From Asparagopsis taxiformis (Eukaryota; Rhodophyta; Florideophyceae; Bonnemaisoniales; Bonnemaisoniaceae), in NCBI GenBank assembly GCA_030407315.1, contig JALQPE010002918.1, positions 1 through 20,403 on the forward strand: a stretch of 20,403 bases of DNA. The letters are read 5' to 3'. Positions 1 through 8,880 of the stretch are shown here, in pieces. Every line of letters starts with the position of its first letter. Positions within the stretch are counted from its first letter, which is position 1. The notes under the pieces are model-generated. The model had not been told where the DNA came from, searched no databases, and worked only from the letters and a program-made list of their open reading frames with translations. Position numbers and translations under genes: made by a program.

Positions 1-45
1 GGACGAATTCTGCCAAAACCGCGAAGACAGAACCGGCAGCACGCC
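1..45 (+). mobile_element. possible edge of a second Ty3/gypsy pol fragment
   Basis: The first 15 bases of the window are identical to bases 8869-8883 inside the Ty3 pol (between RNase H and integrase). In the same frame both read D-E-F-C-Q-N, and weaker similarity continues for about 25 bases. A 15-base identity at this protein position is unlikely to be chance, so the window may open in the end of another gypsy fragment. Past about base 45 no pol motif can be followed and a stop appears at about base 64. The call rests on a very short stretch at the window edge. Confidence 0.3.
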
Positions 46-107
46 TGAAGGGCAGAACCCTTTGTGACCTCCTCAGGTTTAGAGCAATCACGGAAAGCAG
101 AAGTACG

Positions 108-140
108 GGAGGTGCCGGATGTTAACCATCCGGTACCTCC
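108..140. repeat. imperfect palindrome, 14-bp arms
   Basis: Arms beginning GGAGGTGCCGGATG pair with CATCCGGTACCTCC, with one G-T wobble, around a loop of about 5 bases. It is the first of a series of unrelated palindromes in bases 100-411. The others include GAGAATATTCTC (190-201) and ACTACTAGTAGT (243-254). Confidence 0.8.
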
Positions 141-212
141 AGTACCATTGGTCAGAAGAGGTCCACCGGACGCCTTTGGCGAGATACCCGAGAATATTCT
201 CAGGCAAATCTA

Positions 213-236
213 CTTCTCATCCATATGGATGAGAAG
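213..236. repeat. perfect 24-bp palindrome
   Basis: CTTCTCATCCAT is followed directly by its reverse complement, centred on CATATG, with no spacer. Its function is unknown. It could be the junction of two element termini or a cruciform-forming site. Confidence 0.9.
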
Positions 237-373
237 CTACTTACTACTAGTAGTTTTGCTTGCAAAATTCGTAAACAGCTGTAGAACTGGAGAGCTTCAC
301 CGTCACCGACGAGTAGTGGTTGTATAGGGAGAAGAAGCACGGGTGGAAGGATGTGCAAAGATGATTGAGAAAT

Positions 374-411
374 GGTCAACGATAGTGCACCATGGTGCAC
401 TATCGTTGACC
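374..411. repeat. perfect 38-bp palindrome
   Basis: GGTCAACGATAGTGCACCA is followed directly by its exact reverse complement, centred on CCATGG, with no mismatch and no loop. The flanking bases do not extend the symmetry. No-spacer palindromes of this length are unstable in many hosts and rare by chance. It may be a minimal terminal-repeat-only element or a fold-back insertion. Confidence 0.95.
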
Positions 412-577
412 CACTTCACTAGAAAACCAAGATACCATATTGGATACTGGTTTACTTTGAGACACACGCTAGTCCAGGAAGACGAAGAGAGGGGCAATAC
501 ACCGTTCGGAACCTCCTGACGCCGTTTTTTCATACTCGACTTAGTCGAGCAAAACTCAATCTGGGTAGCAAACTAGT

Positions 578-891
578 CCAGATTGAGTTTTGCTCGAACA
601 GTTCCAGTTGCCAAATATTTGCCCCCCGCAGATTTCGCTCTAGTCTACGAATACGCCGGTAATTACAATGTAATTGAAGTAATTGTAATTACATTTTTCG
701 GAGCGTACTAGATTCTCGAGACCGACTCGCTGGCGAGAAATTACTTTCCGTAATTAGTACTTGAAATTGCCACTCAATTGCAATTACTTCAATACAATGT
801 AACTACCACCATATTCAGAAACTAGAGCAAATTTCATGGGAGGGTCAAAAAATTTGTCATACCGGAATTGGTCGAGCAAAACTCAATCCGG
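578..891 (+). repeat. foldback unit 1 (outer, forward)
   Basis: MITE-like or foldback unit. Its core (about 700-770) contains ACTAGATTCTCGAGACCGAC followed by TCGCTGGCGAG, a variant shared with unit 4 in reverse. The right arm is joined to unit 2 through the linker CCTAGTCCGTTTCC (892-905). Confidence 0.8.
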
Positions 892-903
892 CCTAGTCCG
901 TTT

Positions 904-1220
904 CCAGGATTGAGTTTTACTCGACCAATTCCGGTATGACAAATTTTTTGACCCCCCTGTAGATTTCACTCTAGTTTCCGAATATGCTGGTAATTACAAT
1001 GTAATTGAAGTAGTTGCAATTACATTTGTTGGAGCACACTTTGATTCTCCAGACCGACTAGAAGGCGAGATAATTACTTTCCGTAATTAGCAGTTGAAAT
1101 TGAAACTGAATTGCAATTACTTCAATTACAATGTAATACCAGCATATTTAGAAACTAGAGTGAATTCCATGGGGCTCAAAAAATTTCATACCGGAATTGG
1201 TCGAGTAAAACTCAATCCGG
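904..1220 (+). repeat. foldback unit 2 (inner, forward)
   Basis: Its core (about 1031-1110) carries the variant GAGCACACTTTGATTCTC, then GACCGACTAG, AGGCGAG and AATTACTTTCCGTAATTAG. This variant is shared with unit 3 in reverse and not with unit 1. Linker 1221-1233 (AAAACGGACTAGG) is the axis of the whole array. Confidence 0.8.
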
Positions 1221-1233
1221 AAAACGGACTAGG

Positions 1234-1557
1234 CCGGATTGAGTTTTGCTCGACCAATTCCGGTATGACAAATTTTTTGAGCCCCCCATGGAATTCACTC
1301 TAGTTTATGAATATGGTATTAATTCCATTATAATTGAAGTAATTGCAACTGAGTATCAATTTCAACTTCAATACCAATTACGGAAAGTAATTATCTCGCC
1401 TGCTAGTCGGTCTCGAGAATCAGTGTGCTCCAACAAATGTAATTGCAATTACTTCAATTACATTGTAATTACCAGCATATTCGTAAACTAGAGTGAAATC
1501 TACAGGGGGATCAAAAAATTTGTCATACCGGAATTGGTCGAGCAAAACTCAATCCGG
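1234..1557 (-). repeat. foldback unit 3 (inner, reversed)
   Basis: Reverse-orientation partner of unit 2. Its core reads CTAGTCGGTCTCGAGAATCA then GTGTGCTCC, which is the reverse complement of the unit 2 variant with small differences. Linker 1558-1570 is GAAACGGACTAGG, the mirror image of the linker between units 1 and 2. Confidence 0.8.
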
Positions 1558-1570
1558 GAAACGGACTAGG

Positions 1571-1891
1571 CCGGATTGAGTTTTGCTCGACCAATTCCGG
1601 TATGACAAATTTTTTTGAGCCCCCCATGGAATTCACTCTAGTTTCTAAATTGGTGGTAATTACATTGTAATTGAAGTAATTGCAATTGAGTGTCAATTTC
1701 AACTGTTAATTACGGAAAGTAATTATCTCGCCAGCGAGTCGGTCTCGAGAATCTAGTATGCTCCAAAAAATGTAATTACAATTACTTCAATTACATTGTT
1801 AATTACCAGCATATTCGTAAACTATAGTGAAATCTGCAGGGGCGTCAAAAATTTGTCATAAGGGAATTAGTCGAGCAAAAACTCAATCTGG
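1571..1891 (-). repeat. foldback unit 4 (outer, reversed)
   Basis: Reverse-orientation partner of unit 1. Its core reads CGCCAGCGAGTCGGTCTCGA then GAATCTAGTATGCTCC, sharing the CGCTGGCGAG and ACTAGATTC variants only with unit 1. The right arm ends in CTCAATCTGG. A truncated half-repeat (1903-1919) follows. Confidence 0.8.
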
Positions 1892-1964
1892 AAACAAGCA
1901 AGCCGGATTGAGTATTGCCAAACTAGTCTTTGGGCTGTAACGTCCATCCATAGTCACCCACAAC

Positions 1965-3688
1965 ATGTCTACTAGTCCTCCAGCCTCACCCGCTTTGGAT
2001 GCGACGCCTATGCTCTTTGCCCCTCTCCGCACCATACAATTCCCTCATGCCTCCTCCCAACGAAAACAACGACCTGCTCTGCGAAATAGAAGAGATGTAC
2101 TCCACACTTTCTTCAACGGTTTCTCGCTCCTATCCATGATGGATTGGCCGCTTTGCGCTATCTCGCTTCAATTCTAGAGGGTACCAACACGCGTGGCGTT
2201 TCATGCCGGGACCGCGGTCCCGACATGCACATTGCTTGCCAGGTCGTGAACAGCATTTTCACCAACAAAGCCACCGTCTCCCGCTTTGTAGCTCACTGCA
2301 CCATAAAGGAATTGGCGAGGACTGGCACTCCGTTCGAAAACTCCTCTGCAAACCCTTCTCAACCTTCCAATTCATGTCCAGCTCTGCTCCTCGCCGCGTT
2401 GTCCTTCTCCAATTCTCTTCCGCCCCTTCAGACATCACACAGTCCAAGCGGTCCCTCATCACCACCCTGTCGGGAAGAAACACGTCTACCTTCAGCGGTC
2501 TATCGTCGGCTCTGCTTTCTTGTCGATGGCCAATGACCATATCGTTAGGTGGAAGGATTCAACCATGCGCAAGGCAGGACTAGCAGACCCTGGAGAAGAA
2601 GATGACCTTAAATGTCGACAGAACTCCGCAGCTATCCACTTCGAAACGCGACTGTTGTGCCTCTAAACAAGCCCGCCTGGGTGCGCCTCCCAACTCAAGC
2701 TCTTCGCGAAGCATTTGCTCTCGCGATGCCTACCGACGAAGACAACCTCTTCGTGCCCCCTTCAAAGCGGAAAAGACTATCTACCGACTCCGACATGGAA
2801 TCCATTCCAGCTCCCTCACTCTCGTCCCCCACTTTCAGAAATTCCGGTCTCGCTCCCGCCGACACTGCACCAGTTCTAATCGCTACTTCCGCGCTGCGTG
2901 CACTCACAAAGTTCTTCAACAACGCCAGAAAGACTGTGAAACTGGAGCTCCTCAAATCGTCCTTCTTTCTTCTCCACCAAGACTTCGGCGCCGCTCTCCT
3001 CGAAAATCCTGCGAGCAGAAACCATGGCTCGTTCATGACTGGAAGCAATGAGCTCCCCATTCGTCCTCCCGATTCCATTCCGACCACAACGAGAGCGTAC
3101 GGAAACAGTGCCGAAGCACACAAAGTTTATGAAGAAAACGACAAAATCTTCAACGCTTTCACACTCGGCTTTGAGGAGCTCATGGTTCAGCTCACCTATA
3201 CTGTTTCCGTCACAGACACAGATGCTGTCTCCTCATCCCCCAGTACCTCAAAGCAGAGAAAAGCGGTGATAAAATTCTCCTTCCTCACTACCGCCATGAT
3301 TCTTCTCAGCAGTCTCACTCAGTGCAATCAACGTCACATTCTCTGTTACAGCACGCAAAGTATTCTCGCCGCTTACAAAATTGCTCTATGTTTGAAGTCC
3401 CTCTTCTGCACAATGCTCAATGCAGAAGATTATGCAGAAGATGGCTTCCCATGTGCTGGACATCACGGCTGCCTCGACATTCGCGACTACATCCCGGGTG
3501 GCGAGCTACTCTCCAGTTTGATTCGGAAGAAGAGGAACGTATCTGCCCATGAATATGAGACCATCAAATTTGATGAATCTGACCTTCACTCTCCGGCGTC
3601 TGAGGACCCCAATCCTTCCTGCAACGCCACAGAAGATTTGCAACCTCTCTACGAAGATGAACAGCTTGTAATATCCCTCGTAAAGTGA
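1965..3688 (+). pseudogene. unrecognised protein-coding region, broken by several frame changes
   Basis: Not recognised. The best-supported part is the 358-codon frame 2612-3688. It has a Ser/Pro-rich start and a basic SKRKR cluster near residue 51 in a typical nuclear-localisation context. A helical middle follows, with a hydrophobic stretch near residues 218-237, and the C-terminus is acidic (about 310-358). Upstream, plausible coding continues only by switching frames. It runs from an ATG at 1965 with A at -3, or from 2047, then near 2140 into a frame containing DMHIACQVVNSIF. It changes again before 2490, into a frame containing SAFLSMANDHIVRWKD, and once more near 2663. Joined, the product would be about 550 residues. 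GT-AG introns cannot be excluded for some joins, but most frames overlap as single-base shifts would make them. It could be a decayed host gene or an ORF of an unidentified element. Confidence 0.45.
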
Positions 3689-4690
3689 GTCTTGCCCCAT
3701 ACCTAGAGCTAGCTACTTCAAACCCTGCCGTAAAACTTTATGTTTGTTGTCACCTTCATACTTAGTAAGTGCCCATTTTACTGCTTTCACCTCCTTCCTT
3801 CTACTAGCACCTTTCTACATCCTCCTATAAGAGATCTGGTGCATGCGAGCGGGCATATTGGTCGTTCAAAATCTATCTTGGTAACTGGAAGAATTGCGTT
3901 TGTACGGATCCGTATGCATACGCGGTGGAAGTAGTGGAATGCCAATCCGCATATATGCAGATTGCGACCGCGATACAAAACCATTTCCTGACCTACTGTA
4001 CAACGTCAATCGCTCCACTCTTCATTGTAATTCCCGTGTTCACTCCGACCCCCCCACCGCCCAATTCACCTCCCTTCAGGACTACAATACTATACTACCT
4101 ATCAATTATTTCCTAGCTTTCTACCTTCTAACCTACCTCCATAGGAAATTTCCCCCTTCATGGCAGCCCCAGAATATATTCCAAGAAACATTTCATAGAT
4201 GCACCTAGCCTACAAGCAGCTCACTCCAAGACATTGCTCATGCGTAAGTTCATTTACACCATGTCCCACACTACACCTACTGTAATGGAACCGACCAGAA
4301 CCAGCGAAACCAGCCTCCCGAACTAGTCCATGCACTGGTTCAACCACCCTCCGTACTGTATCCGTCGCTGGTTTGCCATTCCGTCATTCCATAGCCAAAA
4401 TTAATAATTTCAATGGTTTTATCCCACCCCCCGCTGGCCGTCAGCGAATGGACGGGCGCAAATCTAAACCATCAAAAAAATCATACCCAACTACAGTACA
4501 GAACCAGCCTTTCAGCCTGACCTGACCAATGCTTTCCTCTGTTTTTTCCATCCCATTTCTCTACTGTATCCAGCCACGTAGCGTGGTTTTTTTTCCAATA
4601 AATTTTATAAATTTGCTCTGGCCGGCTATTCCATCCAAATCTACTGGTTCAAACCAGTGAAATCATGGTTTTTCTCAAAATTGCTCATGC
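3689..4690. other. AT-rich intergenic stretch, no gene seen
   Basis: No convincing reading frame. GTGAGT at 3685 and CTTAG ending at 3765 would make an 81-bp intron extending the preceding gene by about 56 codons, but the added residues show no domain. Two 12-bp perfect palindromes overlap at 3903-3922 (TACGGATCCGTA and CGTATGCATACG). CACTGGTT at 4333 and AACCAGTG ending at 4659 could be the 8-bp ends of a ~327 bp MITE, without a clear target duplication. CCACG and CGTGG arms pair near 4575-4590. Confidence 0.5.
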
Positions 4691-4696
4691 TGTGTC

Positions 4697-6285
4697 GCTG
4701 CGCGCGAAAACCGGACGCGAACCGCAGCGCGCGCAACCCCTACGAACTACGCGCGCGACGCGGACCCCGAAGGATGGCTGGAACTGGCGCGCCAGGACCT
4801 GTCATTCGACGACCACCCGCGTTCGGATAGCGACGATGGACCCACACATCCCGGGCTGGTAGAGATCCAGCCGTTGAACGAGCTGTTCACGCGCGCGCTT
4901 TCGTATCGCACGTACCGCTTGCGTAATACGGACCGCGCGTTTAACCGAACGATTGCGAGCGAACTGGCCAACACCGCGAAGATGGTGCGCCATTCGATGC
5001 AAGGAGAGAATTTCACGGGCACTGACGGAATCGCGGTACTATCGTTCCTGAAGTACTTCAAGAGCGCATGCGACGACACCGGCGTATCCGAAGGCGCAGC
5101 GCTTCCGATTCTCAAGTATTTCCTGGCCGACGAAGCGCGCGACACGTTCCAAACGTACGTGGGACGAACGTTCCGAGGATCGCGCGCGGGCGTCGATTCG
5201 ATTACGTGCTACGCGGAAGCCGTTCAGTGGCTCTTACTAACCTACGCGCGCGAAGGCGACGTTGCGCAAGCGTACCGCGACGTGGCGCAACAAACGCAAG
5301 ACCCGAAGGAAACCGAAACGCAATTCGCTACGCGATTACGACGACGACGCTGCGCTGCGGCGACGCGTTTAGCGAGCGAACGCTTGTTTCTATTTTTGTC
5401 GATGGTCTACGCCCCTACGCGCAACACCTCGTGCGGGACGCGCTGTCTCGTGACCCGCGGCGATACACCTTTCGAGAGCTAGTCTCTATGGCGCAGAGCC
5501 ACGGGGACACGCACCGAGCGATGACGCCGACGACGAGCGCGCGACCGCTACTGCGACGAACGCCTGCGCTCTACGTAGACGAGGACGAGACACCGATGAT
5601 GCAAGCTCTGACCGTGGGGCACACCCCACCATCAGGCTTCTCATCGCCAAACGTCTCAACCTCCGCCGCGACACCGCACGCTCCGCGCGAACGGAAGTTC
5701 TCGACTCCGAGCCCCATGCGAAGTCCGACCTCGCTTGGCACTCCTTCGTCGAATTACCGCACGCCACGCTCGCGCGACGCCTCGCCCGCCGACCGCTCAC
5801 GACGCACTGCGCATACCGACGACCGGGAACGCGAACGCGCGGGACCGTACACGGCGCACATACCGCGCGCGACTTACCCACCGCCTATCGTGAGGCAGAC
5901 GGCACCGGCCGACACGTCTCGCACGGCAGCGTTCCGATGCCTGTTATGCAGGAAGTTCGGGCACCCGATGGTGAATTGCCCACTGCTCTCGTCCGAGCAG
6001 CAGGCCGCGATTCGCGAAATGCATAGCCACGCGCGCCTAACGCCCGAAGAACTGAACCTGCAGCGCAACGTTCAGGTCTTCGAAGTCTCCGCGCACGCCG
6101 ACGCGAACGAGAGCGAGCGACAGCGCGTCGACGGCAACGAGCGAACGCGCGAAAACGAGGGCGCACGCGAGCGCGAGCGCGAAAGCGATCGCACGCGCGA
6201 ATACGACGCGCATGACGGCGAGCAGCTCACGCCCCACTCGGTTCGTTTTGCAGAAGACCCGGGAAACGCCTACGAGGAGCCGTAG
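4697..6285 (+). pseudogene. gag: Ty3 gag (capsid plus zinc knuckle), frameshifted, 5' end missing
   Basis: Gag packages element RNA into virus-like particles. The capsid-like retrotransposon gag segment runs in one frame from the truncated start to about 5345. It includes NELFTRALSYRTYRLRNTDR and FLADEARDTFQTYVGRTFRG. It continues in another frame, with FVDGLRPYAQHLVRDAL, to the stop at 6285, so one frame change lies near 5345. A Ser/Thr/Pro/Arg-rich linker precedes a CCHC zinc knuckle, C-LL-C-RKFG-H-PMVN-C (5938-5979), in the exact CX2CX4HX4C spacing. The tail is Glu/Arg-rich. No in-frame ATG is seen before about 4874, where TTG is the nearest start-like codon. That fits a truncated 5' end. 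The pol frame follows after a 44-bp gap. Confidence 0.88.
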
Positions 6286-6329
6286 CGGGTGGGCCGGCTC
6301 CTCCTCACTCAACGGATACGCGACGCGCG

Positions 6330-6780
6330 ATGACGCAACCACCGCGCGAAAAACCGCCTCCGTTACCACCCGAAACAGTGGTCCTGTTTCAGACCCCTAC
6401 CGCGAACTACAAACTCGAGACCCGCGTCGGGTATAATCAACGCACGGCCACCGCGGTGACCGCCGTGCTTGATACTGGCGCAGGCCCGAGCCTCATTCGC
6501 GAAAACGTACTAGGCGCCGACTGGAAGCGCCACGCTACGCCGCCGACGCTGCGCTGCGCGATTATCGACGCGAACGGACGACGCCTCGCGCCAAACGCGT
6601 CGCTGCGACTTAGCGTTTTTCTAGGTGCCCGAGCGCATCTCCAAACCTTTTTGGTGATGCCACGCTTATCGTCCCATGTATCTTGGGAGCGGACTTCATC
6701 GACCGCGTAGTCGAAATTATCTACACGGGACCGCAGCGCGCGTTGCGAACCCGCTATGGCGACCACGTCCCGATGCTTCC
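6330..6780 (+). CDS. pol: Ty3 pol: aspartic protease segment
   Basis: Retropepsin-type aspartic protease that cleaves the Gag-Pol polyprotein. The catalytic triad sits in AVLDTGAGPSLI (DTG codons 6471-6479), and the second signature, ILGADFID, comes about 60 residues later. The two parts are in different frames, with a change at about 6660-6670. The frame from 6330 ends in a stop at 6710, while the ILGADFID frame continues to about 6780. An upstream proline-rich leader starts at the ATG at 6330. Gag ends at 6285 and this frame differs from gag's, so expression would need reinitiation, readthrough or a frameshift. Domain identity is secure; the start is uncertain. Confidence 0.85.
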
Positions 6781-7476
6781 GCGTACGCCGACGAAACCGC
6801 GCCGCGCGCCGACCGCGAAGACGACCCGACCCACAAGCTTCGCGCCTATTCGCGCTGCGCGCCGCACATCGATTCCGCCGAACGCGACGCAGCGATCGAC
6901 GTTACCACGAGCGCTGAAGGGCGCTGCATCGTAGTTCCCGCGACTAACCTCTACGCGCAGAAACTACTCCGTTTAACCAACGGGGAGACGCTGGTTCGAA
7001 GGAATGTACCCTTCCGAGTACAGGTACACAACGCTGGCACTCGTCTACAAGTATTGCCCAAAGGCATGAAGGTAGGCACCGCCGTGCCCAACCCCGTGGG
7101 ATGTCTACAAGTCGCTCAGGAAGCGCCGGACCCGCAAGACCGACCGCCCGACGACGCGACGCGACGCAAACGTTACGACACCGCCGGACCCGCGCGAGAC
7201 CGACGAAATTGCGAGCGCGACGCCGCCTTGGGAAGAACTCTTACGCGCGACGCTACGCGACGAGCGAGTAGACGACGACCTGCACGCGGAAATTATCGAG
7301 ATGCTACGAAAGCATGAGCGCATGTGGAGCGGCACGCTGGGAGCCATTCACGCGACGGAGCACCGCATCGAGCTGGTTCCGGGGGCGACCCCCGTGAACC
7401 AACCGCCGTATCGCGCCGGACACGCGTCGCGCGAAATTATCCGTACGCAAGTGGAGAAGATGCTCCGCGCTGGGTA
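6781..7476 (+). CDS. pol: Ty3 pol: protease-RT connecting region
   Basis: Links protease to reverse transcriptase. From about 6780 to 7130 one frame reads a plausible beta-rich segment containing GRCIVVPATNLYAQKLL and TRLQVLPKGMKVGTAVPNPV. This resembles the domain between protease and RT in many gypsy elements. Another frame takes over from about 7180, with DDDLHAEIIEMLRKH, then HRIELVPGATPVNQPPYR. The latter corresponds to the usual H-x-I-x-x-x-x-G-x-x-P-x-x-x-x-P-Y-R entry into RT. It ends in a TAA at 7478, where a missing base after GGG restores the RT frame. There are no catalytic residues here. Confidence 0.75.
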
Positions 7477-8230
7477 ATCGAACCCGCTACGTCGGAATGG
7501 GCGAGCCCGGTCGTGGTCGTGCCTAAGAAGGACGGGACCTCCCGCTTCTGCATCGACTACCGCCGCTTGAACGCCGCTACCGTGAAGGACGCGTATCCGA
7601 TTCCGCGCATGGACGACTGCGTCGATTCGCTCGGTAACGCGACGTTTTCACTACACTGGACTGCAATTCGGGATACTGGCAAATCCCGGTAGCGCACGCC
7701 GACCGCGATAAGACTACGTTTACGTCGCACGTCGGTACGTACCGCTTTCGCCGCATGCCTTTCGGACTTTCGAACGCGCCCGCGACGTTTCAGCGCGCGC
7801 TCGACATTTTGCTCGCGAACGTGAAGTGGCAACATTGCCTTGTCTACCTGGATGACGTAATCATCTTCTCCGCCGACGTAAACGCGCACGTGCACCACGT
7901 CGACGAGATACTGGGAATCCTCGGACGCGCAGGCGTTTCGCTGAAATTCGCGAAGACCGAGTTCTTCAAGCGCTCGGTGGACTACCTGGGACATACTATT
8001 TCGCCTGGAAGCTCTCCGTACCGACGACGAAGTGCGACGCGCTGCGCGATGCGACGTACCCGACGACGAAGACGCAGCTGCGAAGTTTCCTAGGAACTTG
8101 CAACGTATACCGCCGATTCGTCGAAAAATTCGCGTTCGTCGCGGCGCCGCTTACGCAGCTGCTAAAGAAGGACCAAGGAGACAACTTACCCGCGCCGACG
8201 CCGGAGCAAACGCGCGCGTTCGAATCATTG
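7477..8230 (+). CDS. pol: Ty3 pol: reverse transcriptase
   Basis: RNA-directed DNA polymerase of the element. In order there are VIEPATSEWASPVVVVPKKD, FCIDYRRLNAATVKDAYPIP, DCNSGYWQIPV, FRRMPFGLSNAPATFQR and the active site YLDD (7845-7856) in CLVYLDDVIIFS. FFKRSVDYLGHTIS and the thumb-like LRSFLGTCNVYRRFVEKFA follow. All expected RT blocks are present. The frame changes near 7655, inside TLDCNSGYWQ, and near 8007, just after the YLGHTIS block. These cuts leave catalytic codons intact but prevent a continuous polyprotein. Confidence 0.93.
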
Positions 8231-8880
8231 CGACAAGCGATGTTGTCTCCGCCAATCCTCCGTCTACCGCGCGAGGGACACCCGTATGTGCTCGATACAG
8301 ACGCGTCGCAAGGGCAAATCGGATGCGCGCTACTTCAGCTAGACGCGGACGACGACGTACTACATCCAGTCGGATACTGGTCGCGCACGCTTAACGACGC
8401 GGAGCGCAACTATTCGACGACGGAACGCGAGTGCCTCGCTGTCGTATGGGCAGTTTTGCTATTACGCGCATATTTGGAAGGACGAAAGTTCACGGTTCGC
8501 ACCGACCATAATTCGTTGCGTTGGATCCTGAACATGACGTCCGCAGAAGGACGACTCGCGCGCTGGAGATTGCGACTCGCCGAGTTCGAATTCGACGTCG
8601 AATACAAGAAGGGAAAACGCCACGTTATCGCCGACGCGCTCTCGCGAATGGCCACGCGAAGCTGCGACGAGACGGTAATACCGGACGAGATACCCTGCTT
8701 CGACGCCGCGAATATCGTTGAACCGCACGCGGACGCTTATGCGCGAACCGATACCGCGCTACTATGCGACTACGCAGAATACTACCCGAGCTTGGCCTGC
8801 CTACTGGCAACTCGGTCGTGCATCGAACCGCCCGTGTCCACTGACGAGTGGATTCGCGAACAAGCGACGGACGAATTCTG
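8231..8880 (+). CDS. pol: Ty3 pol: RNase H
   Basis: Degrades the RNA strand of the RNA-DNA hybrid during reverse transcription. Conserved blocks are YVLDTDASQGQIGCALLQ (first catalytic Asp near 8300), YSTTERECLAVVWAV (catalytic Glu), FTVRTDHNSLRWI (Asp) and HVIADALSR (last Asp, near 8630). The domain is open in a single frame from about 8007 and needs no repair. That frame runs on to a stop at 8950, but the integrase continuation switches frame near 8880. The bases at 8869-8883 recur at the very start of the window. Confidence 0.93.

Larger units (their letters stand above)
544..1919. repeat. 1.4 kb nested inverted-repeat array of foldback units
   Basis: Four units of 314-324 bp (578-891, 904-1220, 1234-1557, 1571-1891) are each mostly terminal inverted repeat. 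Each end runs from CCGGATTGAG through the CTCGACCAATTCCGG block and a CACTCTAG block to an AATTACAATGTAATTGAAGT-like AT block, about 150 bp in all, around a short unique core. Linkers of 11-14 bases separate the units. Units 1 and 2 have their cores in one orientation and units 3 and 4 in the other, so the whole array is itself a palindrome with its axis near 1227. Truncated half-repeats cap both outer ends (544-564 and 1903-1919). There is no coding capacity; the short reading frames here are incidental. Confidence 0.9.

Noticed and set aside
544..1919. CRISPR-like regular repeats
   Set aside because: The repeats are long inverted foldback units with a mirror axis, not short direct repeats with unique spacers, and the context is eukaryotic.
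3685..3765. GTGAGT...CTTAG as an 81-bp intron ending the unknown gene
   Set aside because: The added ~56 codons show no conserved feature and there is no clear branch-point sequence, so it is kept only as a possibility.
4333..4659. MITE with CACTGGTT / AACCAGTG ends
   Set aside because: The inverted ends are only 8 bp, no target duplication is visible, and the right end is itself a small hairpin. The evidence is too weak for a separate feature.
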